Positions 1 to 42,739 of a DNA stretch of 64,000 nt are shown here, piece by piece; the first letter of the stretch is position 1, and each line of letters begins with the position of its first letter. The stretch comes from Campylorhamphus procurvoides. Lineage: Eukaryota; Chordata; Aves; Passeriformes; Dendrocolaptidae. The stretch lies in contig WBMV01004890.1 of the NCBI GenBank assembly GCA_013396655.1, forward strand, positions 459,025 through 523,024, given 5' to 3'. Made by a program: the position numbers and the translations under genes. The notes beneath the pieces were generated by a model that was not told the DNA's origin, ran no database searches, and saw only the letters and a program-made list of their open reading frames with translations.

Positions 1-2484
1 AAAAAAAAAAAAACCTGCTTTGGATGAAGTATTTGGTATTTGTTTACAGGGTGGAATTACCCATGTGGAAGGGATTTTTCCAGCCTCCTGATGCTCCAGG
101 AGAGCTGAGCAGGGATCCCAGGGAAGCTAAACCCTGGTGTCAATCATTCCCACCACAACAGATCACTAAGCAACTGCAGGCTCACAAGAGGGGTGGGAGG
201 GAATGAAAAAGAGCAGTTCTTAGTCTTGTGCCTGCATATGTTTGTTCTTGGAGTCTCTGAGATCTGCTCGTGTTTTTCCTCTCCGAGGCTCAGTGTGCTT
301 AGGATTTTGGGGCAAAAGATTTTCATGAGCTCTTTTCGTGGTTCTTCCTGAATAGATGGTTTTTCTGAGCCATCAGCTGTCGCTAATGCCTGTCCCAGTT
401 CAGTCTGTCTCTATTGTCCTACAAATATCTGTAGCTTTGGCTGCTTCATCTGGATACACTTCAGACGTCCCTTTTGCTTCCTATAATACCTATTTCAGAT
501 ATTCCAAAGCATCAGAGAACAGGAAGTCTTTCGCCATTGACTGAAATAGTAATTCTGAAGTGACTGTCTCTTTTCTGGGCTTGACTGTCCCTCTTTCAGG
601 GAGAGTGACCTCCACTCTCTCATCTTTGTTCTGTTTTCTGTCCTTCTAGCCCTGGTGAGTGGAGTGGGATTAATTTCAAAACAAGTTGTTCTTAAGAGGT
701 TGCTGATTTTAATTTCAAAAGATGACATTGACAAATACTTTTGAAATGAACGTGTCTCTGTGGTCCCATGCAATTTACCCCTGTTTCCAGGAAAAAGGCA
801 GAACTGAGGGCTGAGTATTCCTGATGGCAGAGGAGGCTGGGATATTATGTAGAAATGTTGCAGTTATCCCAAATTCAACTGTGAATATCCAAAATCTCTA
901 GCATTTAAGGAGAACATGAGCAATCCAGACATATAGAAATTTTAAAAATAACATTACTGGGGCATGCTGATAGTCTCTCTCTTCCCCATCATAATTTCAT
1001 GCAAAGCCATGTAGGTCGTTTTTAATAGATATAATTATTGAAGTGTTTTGATCCCCAGTTAGAGGAATCTATCAGTGTCCTCATTCAAGGGGAAAAAAAT
1101 ACCATGTTTTATGGCCAAAAGCATCAGTACAGCCTTCCAGCACTTTATGATACTGTCGGAGTTCCACAGGCAGCCGTGCCATAATGACCAATTAAACTGG
1201 GTTTACAGCTGTTCTTTGAGAAGTTAGTGAAGGTTATCCTTTCCTCTCAAGAATGTGTCTCCCATTCCTGCAGCTGCTTCCCTCCCTGAGCTGGAGCTTT
1301 CTTCTTATCCCCCCATCCTCTGCTTTTCCTCTCTGTAGGTCCACAGAACATGTTTTGCCTCATACATGGTATTATTTGGAAAGCAACACAACAGATGCTA
1401 TAAAGACTTGTAAGCCTTAGCAAAGTGCCTTCAGGAGAGAGGAACCAGAAATATTTGTACTTGTAGGTGAAGGAGTAACTGGTTTGGGCTGGGAGCAGAG
1501 GAGAATTGACATCAGTATTTCGGGAGAACTGATATCCAGGACATGAGCAAGAGGGATGAAACTGAAACTTCTTACTTGCATGAAAAGCTTCTTAGTTTTC
1601 ACAAAAAGAAGGAAAGAACACAGAGTCTTTAAAAGGCTCCACGAGATGGACATGTTACTGAAAGTTAGAGAACGGAAAGGAGACGGATTTTGTCTCTTCT
1701 TCTATATTTTCTTTGAAGATAATGGTATTTTTGTCAAGAGGGAGAAAGGGTTAGATCGAAAGGGTGAAGAGAATAGAAAGAACATTAGTTCCAACTTCAA
1801 TGGAATGAAAAAATCAGGTATTGGGGGGTGCCACAAAGAAGGAGAATATAGAGATAAAGTTGTGAGTGGCAGAATTGTGTCTGAGATAAAGGCCTTTATT
1901 TAAAAGGCTAGTTAAGTGTTGGAATAGGCTATCAAGGCAGATTAGTTGAAAACTTAAAAACAGATTTCTTCACAATAGTATAGATTATTTTACATTCTTC
2001 AATGGAAAAAAATGGACTGAATGATTTTTTCGTCCTTTCTAGCTCTGTTTTTTCTTTGTGACTCTTTTTAACTCCAGTGGCTTTGATCTGGGTGGTTGTT
2101 CACTATGGAACGTGTCATGGAAGTTGTGGATCTCACAGATGCTGAAACAAAATGTGCCTCTGAAATTTATATCCTGATCAGATATAATTATACTTAATCT
2201 AGGCTTCTTCCCTCAAGCTTTTGTGAATAATCAAGCCTCGTCAGACAAAATGGTTCATAGTTGAGTCTAGCAGGGTTTTCAGTCCTTTTAAATAAAATCT
2301 TAAATATTCCATCGTGTTTTTCAGCTGAGCTTTAGATTAAAAGGTAGTCAAAAGCATGTAACTGACACAGGGTTTAATTGTTTTCATCTGTCTATTGATT
2401 AAGTGTTCAGATGTCAGAGTCCCAGAACAGGGATATCTAATGCTTGAAAGCTTAATTACAATCTTTACGCTTTTATTTTTGTAG
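1..2484. other. Intron of KATNIP, 3' part
   Basis: AT-rich DNA ending in the T-rich acceptor at 2484. A poly-A run opens the window (1-13). A CR1-like scrap around 1900-1985 is too diverged to be sure. No exon could be supported. Confidence 0.6.
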
Positions 2485-31047
<28,563 letters not shown>

Positions 31048-32080
31048 CAAGGAGAGTCCTGCATCCATCCAGCCCTGAATAACTGCAGTCTCCATCTCCA
31101 AGATAAGCATCACCCAAAAGGAAGATTTTCCATGGCTGCTGCTGCTGATGCTGAACCACCTCCTGTCTTCTGAGAGGCAGTTTTGTTTGCTGCAGGAAAT
31201 TTTCCTCCCAATGAAATCTAAAGCATGAATTCAGTTTCCTGGGGTTTTTTTTTTTTTTGGTCATGATTTCTCTGATTTTCTTCCCCTCATCTCTCAATTG
31301 AAAATCCAGGGAGGAAGGAACATAAAGGAGAGAGTGAGGACCTTCCTGCTGACAGCTGTTCCTGCCAAGCACCAAGAACTTGGGTGAAGCAGGAGGGTTA
31401 CAACCACAGGTTTTTCAGAATATTTCTCAAGCTTTTATTCCTAGATCCTAGGTGGATGATCATGGAGATCCTCACTAGAAGGAAATGTTGGTGTATTTCT
31501 GATGCCTGTAAATAGTTCTCCGAGAAATGCACTTATTAGAGGAAATAACTCTTTCCCTGTCTGTCTCTGGGCTGCCACTGCGTGTTTTGGTGCCGTGGCT
31601 CTCTGGGGGAGCTGACACTGTTTCTGACACCTGGAGAGGTTCCCCTGGGCTTGCACAGGGGTGATGGATGCTTTTAGGAAATGGAGATCAGGAAGAGGGT
31701 TTATCAAGGTTTAGTAAGTACATTTCAGCTGTCACTCCTTTCATGTCTCGCAGTGAAAGAATAATTTCTTTCATTATTTCGCTACCGTCCAAAAAGCAAT
31801 GAGATGTTTTGCCTGGAGGGCCATTGACAGACACTCTACACGTTCTTCAGAGCCCTCCTGCTACAGAGCAATGTTCTTTTCTCCTCTTTTGCCTGATTTT
31901 GTTTGTATGAACGAGGAGGCCATACCTCTGTGCTGCACTAACCACATCTGTTGCCAGCAACATATTGTCACTTCTGAGAAATGGTAAATGCATTTTGATT
32001 AGCAGAAGGTAAGGAGCAGAGTGCATTTTTAAACCAAAAAATACCCTGCTATGTAGTCATTGAAACAAAAGCTCTAACCA

Positions 32081-32086
32081 AATAAA
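32081..32086 (+). terminator. Candidate KATNIP poly(A) signal
   Basis: AATAAA about 1.03 kb after the KATNIP stop codon; another AATAAA lies at 32151-32156 and a third at 32853-32858. No earlier canonical signal was noticed between the stop and 32081. Which one is used cannot be told from sequence. Confidence 0.4.
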
Positions 32087-35000
32087 TATGCTGCAGGATT
32101 TGCTATGCAAATGTACTTTTCACTGAAAATTGGCTGTTTGTGACAACCTGAATAAATTGCTTCCATACTAGAGTCTTCCTTTCTCATTTAGAACTTGCTC
32201 ATTCCAACCCAAGCCAGTTGATGATTCCATGAGTGTTTCCAGAGAGAAGAGAACACTGAACTCAAGATGTGCTTTTAGACATAAAACAGAGTTACTGTTG
32301 CAGCTGTTGCTGTAGAGTCAAACCGGGCTGCTTCCCTTTCTGCCCTAAGTCAGGAATGTAAGATCTGCTATAATTGCATATTAAAACTTCTTCATTGCTG
32401 TTTACTAAGCTGAAAAGACACAAGATAGCAATGCAGATTTCTGTGTACTGATGGAGCAACAAAGTGTATTTTGTACTAAACACAAACGTAAAATAGAATA
32501 CATTGCACTTTGTTTAAAGTCTCTTCCCAATCTGCACTGACAAAAGAAGCCTCTTGTTCTGAGAACTCTCTCCCCATGGTGTGTTTCTTGGTGTAGCTCA
32601 ACCAAGAACCATGGTCTAATTTTTGCTCCAAATCATACAACAGCCAACTCCAAAATGAAAAATAAGAGCAGCTGAAAGGAGGGATATTGGTAGGGCTCAG
32701 AACAGACAGAAATGTCTGTGTTTGGAAGAGGAGAGGCCACAGCAAGGTGTTGAAGACTTAGGGCACAATGACACATTTGTCATGCAGGCAATCTCTGAGT
32801 GGGATGTCACATTGTTTGTTCTTCTAAGCAAATTGCATTGAATGTTCAGACAAATAAAATCTGCTGTTTCCTGGCACAGAAGAGCATCCTTATTGATCTG
32901 AAAAGGTAGGAGGGGGAGAGGACTTCCTATGCTCATCTGTCTTCTCTGCATCTGGCTGGAGCATCTCCAGTCCTGCGTGGTGGACTAATGATTTTTCAAT
33001 CCTAATCCTTTGAGGTAACTCCAGGTTTTGTAAATTATTGCAAAATACCTGGTCAAGCTCAGATGGGTCACATTTCTCTCTGACTCTTTCCCTGCCACCA
33101 GCTCTTCCTCAGCAGCCAGTTGGTAACTGCAGCCACGTTTTTGCCCCTGGAAATCAGAGTTCAGTAGCTCAGAGTGGAATTGTGGGACTTCAACCTTCTA
33201 CCATCCTCTCCTAAAAGCCCTTGTTCCCATTCAAGATTCCCCACAATTGCCACACTATGGAAAGAGCATGAAAGTCTTTAAAATATTTCAAGCAGTTGTT
33301 AAGTTGTGGAACATTCTGCCCTGCAGTGTCTGCAGGAAGGGTTTGCCAGCCTGCTGCCTGCTCTGGGATGACACACACCCCTGAGGCACAGACTCCTGGA
33401 GGCCTTGATTCTTATGGAAAGGAGCATGGTGTTTAGAAAATACTTCCTTCATCTCTGTGGGCTGGGAGATGTCAGCGTTTGCCCTCCTAATTGGAGCTGA
33501 GATGTAATGACCCTTTATATAAGCAAAGATAATTAAGTGTCCTAGTCAGCCCTGTACACTGAAACACAGGCACTTGACTCATTTCCTCAGTGAATCAGGG
33601 TTAAAGAAAATGGTTTATTCCATTTTTCACCTTTTTTTCACACTAACTCCTCACAAGTACATCCATGCCAGACTGGCATTTACAGGAGGGACAAGAGGAA
33701 GAGTAAACATGCAACCAAGACAATCCCCATGGAGCACTTCAGTCAATGTCAGGCGCAATTTCAGCAGGAGTAATTCAGTGGGAATGTACCCAGAACATCA
33801 TTTGACATCATCAAAAGGGAAGGAATGAGTTCTTGCTGAAGCCCTTGATGTAAATTATTAAACTTTCACCCAGTTCCAATTTCTGGGCCACTCAAAAATG
33901 TTTAAACCATGGTTGCTCACGTTTACCTGTTGTGATTTGGTTTAAAGGGCATGGATCAAGATAACAGAAATGAGGTTGTTTGTCCCACAGTGACACTGAG
34001 AAGGACAGAGGATAAAGTAATAATCTGTGAGGGAGTACATGTCAGGCTGCCTACTTTTGATCCAAAATAAGATAGTTTTATCAGTCTTCATGATAATCTG
34101 AAAGCTGGGATGCCTAGGAAAGCCTACAACTTCTCAATTTGTGCCTTTTTGTGCTTTAATTCAGGAGTATTTACCCAGGAGGGAGAAGCAGCTGTCAGGG
34201 GACAAGGGAGCCAGCAGTGGTGCAGACAGTGCAAAAGGCAGCAGAGAAGATGTGGAGCTGTGTGTTCCTGAGTCAAGAGACCCATCCATGAACCCATAAG
34301 AGCTACCTGAGGAGCTACAGAGAGCAGCTCCATTAAACTGAGCCTTTCTCATGGCTTCGCCTGGACTGGGACATAAATTGCACTGCAGAGTCCTGCTTAG
34401 GTGATGCTGTTTTCTGTGAGACTTCCTGGTCCTGCTGGACTCCTACCATGTTCCTGGTGTGTAGCTCACTCCCTGTTGTCATGTCCAGTCCTACCATTCC
34501 AGAGAAGTGTGCCAGGCAGGTGACACCTGCAGGAGCCTGGCAGTGCCCAGGGGTGCTGTGAGATTGGGCTGAGATCTTGTACACCAGGTGACAAACACAC
34601 TGGAACAGGCAGAGACAGGGCTTTCTGCCAGTGAGGATGTGAGGGGGGAGAACAGTGGGAGAGGGAGGTTTAATGTTGAATCTTAAACTTTCTTGAGTTT
34701 CCAGAAAAAACTTCCCAGCATGTCAGGCAAGAGCAAACAGGAAGGGCTGTACTGACACCCGAGTTCTGCCACATGCAGGGGACAAAGTCTGCTTTGCCTT
34801 TGATTTGTGAGTCAGGAGCATTCCCCATTCCCCCCTGCTCTCTGCTCACCATCCCTCACTGCTGGATCTCCTCTGCCCCAGCCTGGGTAATACAGTGAGT
34901 GATCAGAGTCCCAGCACGCTGGGCAGGGATGCCTTGGGCTGCCCTCTGTGTTCTGGGGCTGTTGATCTGGCAGGCTGAGCTCTAAGAGAAGCTGCTCCAC

Positions 35001-37423
35001 TGGTAAACATCACCAAGTATCCAAACCTCTTTCAGTATTCCCCCAAAAAATGTGAACTCCAGCACACATGACCTGGTAATGGCTTCACCAGTACTGCAGG
35101 CACTGGAACTGTGCCCTCTGCAGCACCTGAGGCCCCTTCCTGTATTCCCTTTCAGCCTTTTCCCCATCATGTCTATCTTTTAGCTGCATCCCTGTTCTTA
35201 GAAGGTCACCCCTTTTGCCCTACAAAACAGTCCTGAGGGTCCTGTTTGGATCACTGTCCTTTGCCTTGCAGGTGTGACCAACCTGTTACACTCTTTAGCT
35301 GGATGAGCTCAGATGTGTTACAAGATTAGTTTGATTTCCACTCATTTCCCTTTTGCAGGGAATTGCTCTCTGACCTGGCATGTCAGAAGGGGATCCCATT
35401 TCTAGGGATGCCCGTGCTGTGGGTCTGCCTGCTGGTTTATTGTCTGTCCCAAAATGCTCCACAGACAACTGTTCCTTTTGGAAGTGTCTCCTCCACAGCA
35501 CAGAGAGGGAGACAGAGAGGGGTATAACACCCTGGGAGGGTTTTTGCTCCCATCTGCCTGCCGAGGTCCTGCTGTTCAGAGCACAAGAAGTGGCCTCCTG
35601 GCTCAGTGGCCTCTTTGCCCATTTCTGTGACTATTTGCTTGTTTGCTGAGAAATGACTTACAGCCCATGTGAGACACAAACATCCCTTTATCACACAGCT
35701 TGTATCACCCTAATGGAATTCTGTCAGCTGAGGATAAAATGTGGACTAAGAAAGCAATTATAGAGTGAATCTCCTAGCTGCAGGAAGAGCTGAGAGATGG
35801 GAACGGAGTGCCCAGCTGGAGTAATTTCTTGTCCGATTGGCCTCTAAATCTTGCTGGGAAGAGATCAATTTTCCACCCTTGTCTAACAGCATCAGCTCCC
35901 ATCACCCTGGCTCAGGACCCTGTGAAGTGCTGGACTGTTGAGATCTGGATATAAAAGGAAACATTTGCAATTGGGGACTTCTCTCTTACTGACCTAGGAA
36001 TTACTGGAAAAAGGGAAAATCAGGCTATAGATTTTCTGCCTGATGGCTCTCTCTGGTGTTCCCTTTCTGAGCTCCTGGTGGAGGAGAGCACTGACTATCC
36101 CAATGATCAGCAGGGTTGGAGTTTCCCAGCCTGAAATATCACTTCCAGCACTGCATGGTCCTCCACCCACAGCTCACTGCTTTGGCTGTGATTGGGAGAG
36201 GAGAACCTCCACCTCATGACCTGTGAGCAGCCTTCCCCAGGGCCACTGGGAAGCCTCAATTTTGCAGGGAGACCACAGAAATCCTGTCTTTAGCTTTCAA
36301 CTCCCTCAAGGTCCCTTTGCTGTGACTCAAATCAGCTTGATTCACAAAATCTGAGTGTTGGTCTCTGTCCTGTTGCTCGTGGCACTTCCAAAAATGTCAG
36401 CAGGCACAGATTTTGTGAATTTTGGGGAGATAGGGTGGGCATTTTTGGGAACCATAAATCTAAGGAAGTAGACCAGACAGATACAATGAACTCATGCTCA
36501 ACTTTTCTCTCCTACAGACCCGTGATCTGTTGTTTCTGAGCTCAGTGGTTTGTTTTCTTCAGCTTGAGCTGGAAAAGGAGCTTTACAGTGGTTTTTGAAA
36601 AAACATCCTACTGGGCTAAGCATGTGGAGGTGAATACAAAAGGAACTTAGAAACAACCAATTCTCCTTTCCTTCTCAGCAAAACCTGACAGCCTGCTGGC
36701 CCTGGAGGAGGCAGGAGGTGGGAGCAATGCTGAGGTGAAGTGTTAGCTCTGGACACTGCACCTCAGAGCCATTGTAAGGGCCAGCAGGAGCCTGGGCTTT
36801 GGCTGCTGCCTCCAAAAGTGGGAGCCCAGCTGGGTGTTATGGACTGAACTGGCCTCCAGGCTGTATCCCTGTCAGTGCAGCTGGAGCAGATGTTGGGCAA
36901 AGGCTTGGATGGAAAGCCAAGTGTGGCAGGGATAAGGGTAAGGGAATACAGAGGAAACTGCTATTACTGTAAAGGTTTTCTCAGGGAAATTACTCCTGAG
37001 CCAGCATGAGCATTGTGCTTGGAAAGAGAGGGTTCCTGTGGTAAGCACAATGAACTGGGAGCAGCTGAGCCCTTTCATCTCTTTCCCTGAGAATTCTCTT
37101 CTGCCTGATGGCAGCATGAGGTGGCTGCCAGAACAGAGGTTTCTGTGTGTAACAAGCTGGGGAAAGACCTTTCATCTTGAGTGAGAGCGAGCTTTCATCT
37201 CTCATTGAAAAGGGCCGGGGGCACAGCAGCTCTCTGAGTGTGCAGGGCTGGCAGGAGGATGCTCTGGACAGCACAGGGAGGGAGCTGGGACATCACAGCC
37301 CCGTGTGCTCGGCAAGTGGAACACACTGATGGTGCCTCTTCTTATTCCTGGCTCTCTACTCTCATTCAGCAAAGGTTTTCCTGGCTGTTTTCTGCAGTTA
37401 CACACATTTTTAACCTTACAAAA

Positions 37424-37590
37424 TTCAGACCAGGTTACCCAGGGTTTCAATCAGTTTGGAAAACCTCTAGGGATGGAGGCTGCACAACCTCTCTGGGCAA
37501 TCTGTTTTAGTATTTAACTGTCCTAATAGGGAAAAAGTTTTTCCTTTGACACATGTTAACCTGTACTTTTCCTCACTGATTAAGGGCCCA
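37424..37590 (-). repeat. CR1 LINE fragment (old)
   Basis: AAACCTCTAGGGATGGAGGC, then CACAACCTCTCTGGGCAATC, then GGGAAAAAGTTTTTCCTTTG, matching the inner part of the CR1 3' region in reverse orientation. Confidence 0.75.
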
Positions 37591-39154
37591 GATCAGCATG
37601 GATAAGACTTTTGGCATTGCAGAAAGGTCATCTCTGCTGTTGTCATCGAGCTGTGTAATAATAAATTCCATCTCCCAACTGTAATTTCAGATTTGCAGAT
37701 TAGTAGAAGTCATGATCTTCCTCTTTTCCTGGTATGCTGGAGACACTGCTAAAAATAGACTAAGTAGCAAAGCTACCTGAACAGGTCTAAGCCTAAACAG
37801 TGGTAAAAACTAATCTACAGTGAATGTCTGCTCTGGAATGTTTCCAAGGGAATGTTTTGGGATGGCTTGCTATATACTGGAAACTGTTTGGTAAGGATTA
37901 GTTGGTGAACAGATGAATCAAAGTGACATTTCCATTACCAACAGGAGATCTGTCTGTGGCCAGAATTCATGGGGAAGGATGTGGGATGATGGTATGACTT
38001 TTCATTATGTTTAATATTGTCAGAGAAATTAAATAGCCACTATTATTCATCCCTTTGGGATAGTAACGTATCTGAATATTAACATAAAATGGGAGATCTG
38101 ATCAAAACCCACTGACCCAGCAAGACACTGATGTGTATTTTAATCACTCTCTTTGGGCCACTCAGATAATTTACTCTTCCTAATAAATCTGCAAGAAGCT
38201 AAGATCTGCATTTCTCAGGACAGTGCTCGGGTAGAGCTGTGTGTGTTCTGTCCTTGTGCAGTCTGTCTGAAGCCCTTTGGGGTGCCCCAGTGTCGCTCCT
38301 TTTCCTAAGGAAGCAGCATTATGGCCCTCAGGAGATCTGCACCTTGGTCACCTGCCTGTGCTTTGAGAATAAGGCTCGAGGAATGACTTACTGGGCACTT
38401 GTTTGCCTGTCAGACTCCAAGGAGGGAGCAGGTCCACGGGGGAGGGCTCCGGCTCACAGTGGAAAAATAACCACTTAGAGAAATGTATGGATAGAAGAAA
38501 TGCAAAAGGGTCTCCGGAGGCAGTTTCACCTTGGAACACAAAGATTGTGGATTTAATGTGAAAATTCCTAAAGTCAAATTGAATTGGAGTGTGCAAAAGG
38601 CACTGGATATAAAGACGTGTAGAGAACACATCATGAGGAGCAGGCATTCAGGTAGGACAAATGGAGAAGGGATTACTGGTAATTAATGGCACTGCCCAAA
38701 CCCTTGTGACTCACATTGCAGGACAGATAATGCCATAAATGATATAAAGATGCAGACAGTTGCCTAAAACTCATTCTGCTGTATTTTAAGTCATAAAGCA
38801 GAGGAGCTAGTGGACTTATTTTGCATAAAACATTTGCATTATGCAGTGATATTGTTATTATTAGTACTAAGGGGTAACCATGAGGTCATAAAAAGTATGG
38901 ATCAGCAAGTGACTTTGACTGCAATTATGCATTAGGGATATTAATGAGAAGGCTGACAAATGAATCGGCCATGCATGCAGATCTAACCAGAGTAAAGGGC
39001 CCTCCAAACAAAGTTTGTCATTTATCTTCTTTATCCACTGATGCAGATGTAAATTAAGCTGCTTCTCTTCTTTTTTTTTTCTTTGATTATTAAATGTTTG
39101 TTTTATTGCAGTGGTTCAGTTTTTGCAGCACAGAGTTTACTACTTGGTTTCTTT

Positions 39155-39240
39155 ACTACAGAGCTGTCTGATCAGAGGGGCTGGAGGAGCTGACCTCCAG
39201 AGGCTCTTTCCAGTTGAAATGATTCCCTGATTGCATGACC
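39155..39240 (+). repeat. CR1 LINE 3' tail (short)
   Basis: GGAGGAGCTGACCTCCAGAG followed by GCTCTTTCCAGTTGAAATGA, the extreme CR1 3' end in plus orientation. Confidence 0.6.
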
Positions 39241-40593
39241 AGTATGCATCAAGACTCCCTGTTTAACAGAACTGATCTGCTGGAGAAACTGTTCTGCCAA
39301 CTGGAGCCTATCGAGCCACAGCAGGGGGGATATTAATAGGTTGCTTATTTAACGCAATCAGTCAGTGCAAGCTCCAGATTGCCCGAGGCTGGAAAAGTGC
39401 TCGTGTCCTCACACTTCTGACCAGGCATCTGCTCTGGGAGGTGACACAGGGTGACACAGCCTGTGCCATGGCTCTGAGGTGCTCAGGATGAATGCCTAAC
39501 AGACAGCATGTTACTTGAATAAATGTGATCCTAATGACTCTCTGGATCTGGGTGTGACTGGGGGATAGAAAATGGGATGCCTGTAGTTAAGAAAGAAAAG
39601 GAGAAATCATTTGGTCAGGTGTTGGATCTTCAGACTTGAGAGCACGTGTCCAAGGAAAGAAATAGCCTTATATACTTTAATAAAGACTAGATGGAATGCA
39701 ACACGGACTTGAAGACTAATTTTTCCCTGTGTGTCTGATTGCCTGCTCTGCCTGTCTCTGTACAAGTGGTGGTGATAACATTTTGGAGAGAAGGCTTATT
39801 TATGCTAAGGAGCCTTGGAGGCACAGTGAGAATCAGTGGGAATTGTCCAACAGGAACAATGGCTGAATCCTTTTACCTGTCACAGTAATGGGGCTCTGCA
39901 ATTGCCTTTCCCTCTGAACACCAGGCAGCAAGACCTGGAGCCTTAAGACAGAGCAAGCTTGTAAACAGGACACATTCTGGCAAGTGCAGGATGCTAAAAA
40001 TGAATGCAAAAAAACTGCTTTCAGGCCTGTGTATTTAAGACACTGCTGTCTTACTTTGGTTGTGCTGACTCAGTTTTGTACCCTCGGAGGAGAAGGGCTC
40101 TTCCTGCGGGTGTAGGCGGCCAGCCCTCGCCCTCCTGTTGTGTGAGGAGTGGGTGACTACAGAAAAAATAGACTGGACACAGAAAAGCTCTTTGGAACTG
40201 TGGGCAGGCAGCTGTGTTTCTCTCCCCAGCAAACCTAGGGAAGCAAAACCAGCAAGGAAAGGCTTGTAAAGGATACAAGGATTTGGTAATGCAAAGGAAT
40301 ACTAACAAAAAGAAGCACTCAGGAAAATCAGTAGAAAATCAGTGGGGTTTTCTACCTGTGTAAAACTCAGGAAAGGTGCCTTGAGTACTGGAAATGCCCC
40401 AAAAGTGTAGATAATAAACTGAAAGCTGAGACATCTTCACAGAGGCAGAGCTGCCTTCGAGGTACAAAGGCAGCAGAAGAAAAGGAGAAGTGAGGAGTCT
40501 GTAAGGACAGATGGAGTGGGTATGTCCTGCTGCCCTTTCCTCAGAGCAGAGCACATGGGCTGCTGGGGCTGGCGAGGCACTTGGGACAGACTG

Positions 40594-40679
40594 TGGGGCT
40601 CAGAAGGTGAAAACACCTAATAATAAGGTGTGGAAGGTGGGGCTCAGAAGGTGAAAACACATAATAATGTGTGGAAGGT
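40594..40679 (+). repeat. 44-bp tandem repeat, two copies
   Basis: TGGGGCTCAGAAGGTGAAAA begins at 40594 and again at 40638. The second copy lacks about three bases in the middle. A recent local duplication in intergenic DNA. Confidence 0.9.
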
Positions 40680-42739
40680 GGGGCAAGACTGGCCAGCTCT
40701 AGTTGGATTCCTATAACCTGGGAGTTCCACTGGAATAGCTAAAGCCAAGACTCTCAGGGTAAAATGCACATCTCTGTGATGAGTACAGGTGATTCATGGC
40801 ACAGGTGACCCACAAGGAGACACTGCAACCTGAAAGGGACCCAGAACTGATACTGTTTCACAGAGCCAGCCCTGATGACGTAAGGCTAATAAAAATAATT
40901 CACAGACTTGTGCTGGACCTGAGGCATGAGGAGAACAAGGCTAAAAGTGATAATCTGATCGTATTGTCTGGCCTCATGAACACAAAAAGCCACAGAGCCT
41001 GTTCTTACAGGAACAAATGCATTCAGATTTCACAGGCAGAGAGGGCAGGCAATGCACCATATGAAGATTGATATTGCTAATCCCTAAATTGTGGCTTTTT
41101 TCAGTTCTGTGTCCACTGGAAGTTATGGAAAGCTCTGAAGAGAGACCTTTGAGAGAGTTGAGGGGCAGATCTACCGTATTAAAATGTCTGTGAGAGGAGG
41201 GTCAGCCTGGTGCCACCCATGCACACCAAGGGCACATGTTTTCCTACAACCTACAGGTTGCAGGGTGTGCTTGTGTGAGACTCAACCATCTCCTCCACGG
41301 TGCACAGAACCTTCAGGATGGTTTGTGGTGCTCCAACACGGTGCTCCCCGAGGTAGGTGGTTTGCTCTGAGGGGACACTGCATCTCCAGCAGCTCCAGCC
41401 ATCCTACATCACCCTCTGTGCCCAGCTGTGAAGGTGGAAGGGAGGGCAGCCTTTTCCCAGTCCCTCACTTTGGTGCTGTGACCTCCCACCCCACAGGGCA
41501 CACACTGCCCCACCCTGTAGGTATCTCAGAATTTGCCAGATGTGGCTGCAGGTCTTGGCTGCAGTTGGTACACACAGGCTGTGTGGGCACTGCTGTGCCT
41601 GTGTTTGCACAGTGGCTCCTAAGGAAAATAAATTGCTAATAACAGGGAGCTTAAAACAGCATATTTGTAAGCACAGCAGAGACTGAAAGGCAGGTAGGAG
41701 CTCTCCTGCAAAAGTCTGTCCCTATGGAGATGTGCCCAGCAGGTCCAGAGCATGTCCTTGAATTGTGCTGCCCCCTCCCATCACCCAAGACATCTGGAGC
41801 TGTGGTGGCACAGGGAATGATCTGCTTTTGGGGGTTTTTGTAATTGGCTTTTTTCTCCTCCTCCCTGTTATTTTTGAAGTAAGCTTAAGAAGTGGATTAT
41901 AGCCCAGCAGAGGGAAAGGTGGGCTGAACTCGCAGGTTACCTCTTGCCATCCCCGTGGCCTGGCAGGGAGCAGCAGCCACGTGTAGAGGGGACGTGCTCT
42001 GGGTTCTGATGGCTTTGTCACACCGAGACCAGGGAAGTGGCTGTTTTCTAGAAGTGCCAGTGACTCTGGAAGGGAGTGGGGGAGCCAGTGGGGCAGGGGA
42101 GCAGTGACTGGTACCCAGCAAAGTGGCACAAGGACATTCCTCCACCCCTCCACCCTCACCAGTATCTTTACTGAACAGACTGCAAGGTCAGCACAACCGG
42201 GGAGACAAACTGTTGCTCAGCCCTGACACTTTTCTGGCTCTCAGACAGGGAGGAAGATGCTCCAGGGCCATTTTCCTGTGTGCCCCCCATGCCCAGCAGC
42301 CTCCTCCCCTCGGGGCAGGCTCCACAGCAGTGATCACCTCGTGAGACCCTTGCAAGGAGCTCCAGCCTTGCAGCACCAACGTCGTGGGAAGGTGAAGCAG
42401 AGCTGTGGACACATCTGAGCTGCTCTGTCAGCCCAGTCACCACAGACTGGGAGGGCTGGAGGTCACAGACCTTTACCAGTCTCACTGCTGGGTTGGTGAT
42501 TTTGGGGCACATTGCAGTGCCCTGGCCCTGTTACCTGAAAGGGGACCTGCTTGGGGTCACCACAGTGCTCATGCCATGCCCTGGGTGTCTGCCCAGGGTG
42601 CAGGTGGGCAGAGGAGGGTGGTTTGCAATGCCCAGGTCTCATCCCAGTGTGCTTTTGAGTTATGATGCTGATTGAGCTGATGTGCAAAGCGTTAACAAAC
42701 AAAAAAAGAACAGGCACGATTTTCTAACAAGTAATGTCA

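Larger units (their letters stand above)
31048..42739. other. KATNIP 3' UTR and intergenic region
   Basis: 11.7 kb between the converging ends of KATNIP and the BEN-domain gene. It contains two CR1 fragments, a 44-bp tandem repeat and the AT-rich block near 38640-39060. No open frame here has splice sites or a recognisable protein. Confidence 0.55.

Noticed and set aside
24..206. Open frame after a TTTACAG acceptor-like site near the window start
   Set aside because: The peptide does not resemble KATNIP as I recall it, and no convincing phase-compatible donor leads to the 2485 exon.
1895..1985. Possible CR1 scrap (GGAATAGGCTATCAAGG region)
   Set aside because: Resembles part of the CR1 3' region, but too short and diverged to separate from chance.
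33296..33400. Possible CR1 fragment (TGTGGAACATTCTGCC region)
   Set aside because: Only a dozen bases resemble CR1, so the match is too weak to call.
40796..41071. 91-codon open frame with protein-like composition
   Set aside because: No recognised family and no good acceptor or donor. It could be a decayed fragment but cannot be supported.
41184..41639. 151-codon plus-strand open frame, Cys- and Ser-rich
   Set aside because: Composition follows the local GC-rich DNA, other frames are also open, and no homology was recognised.
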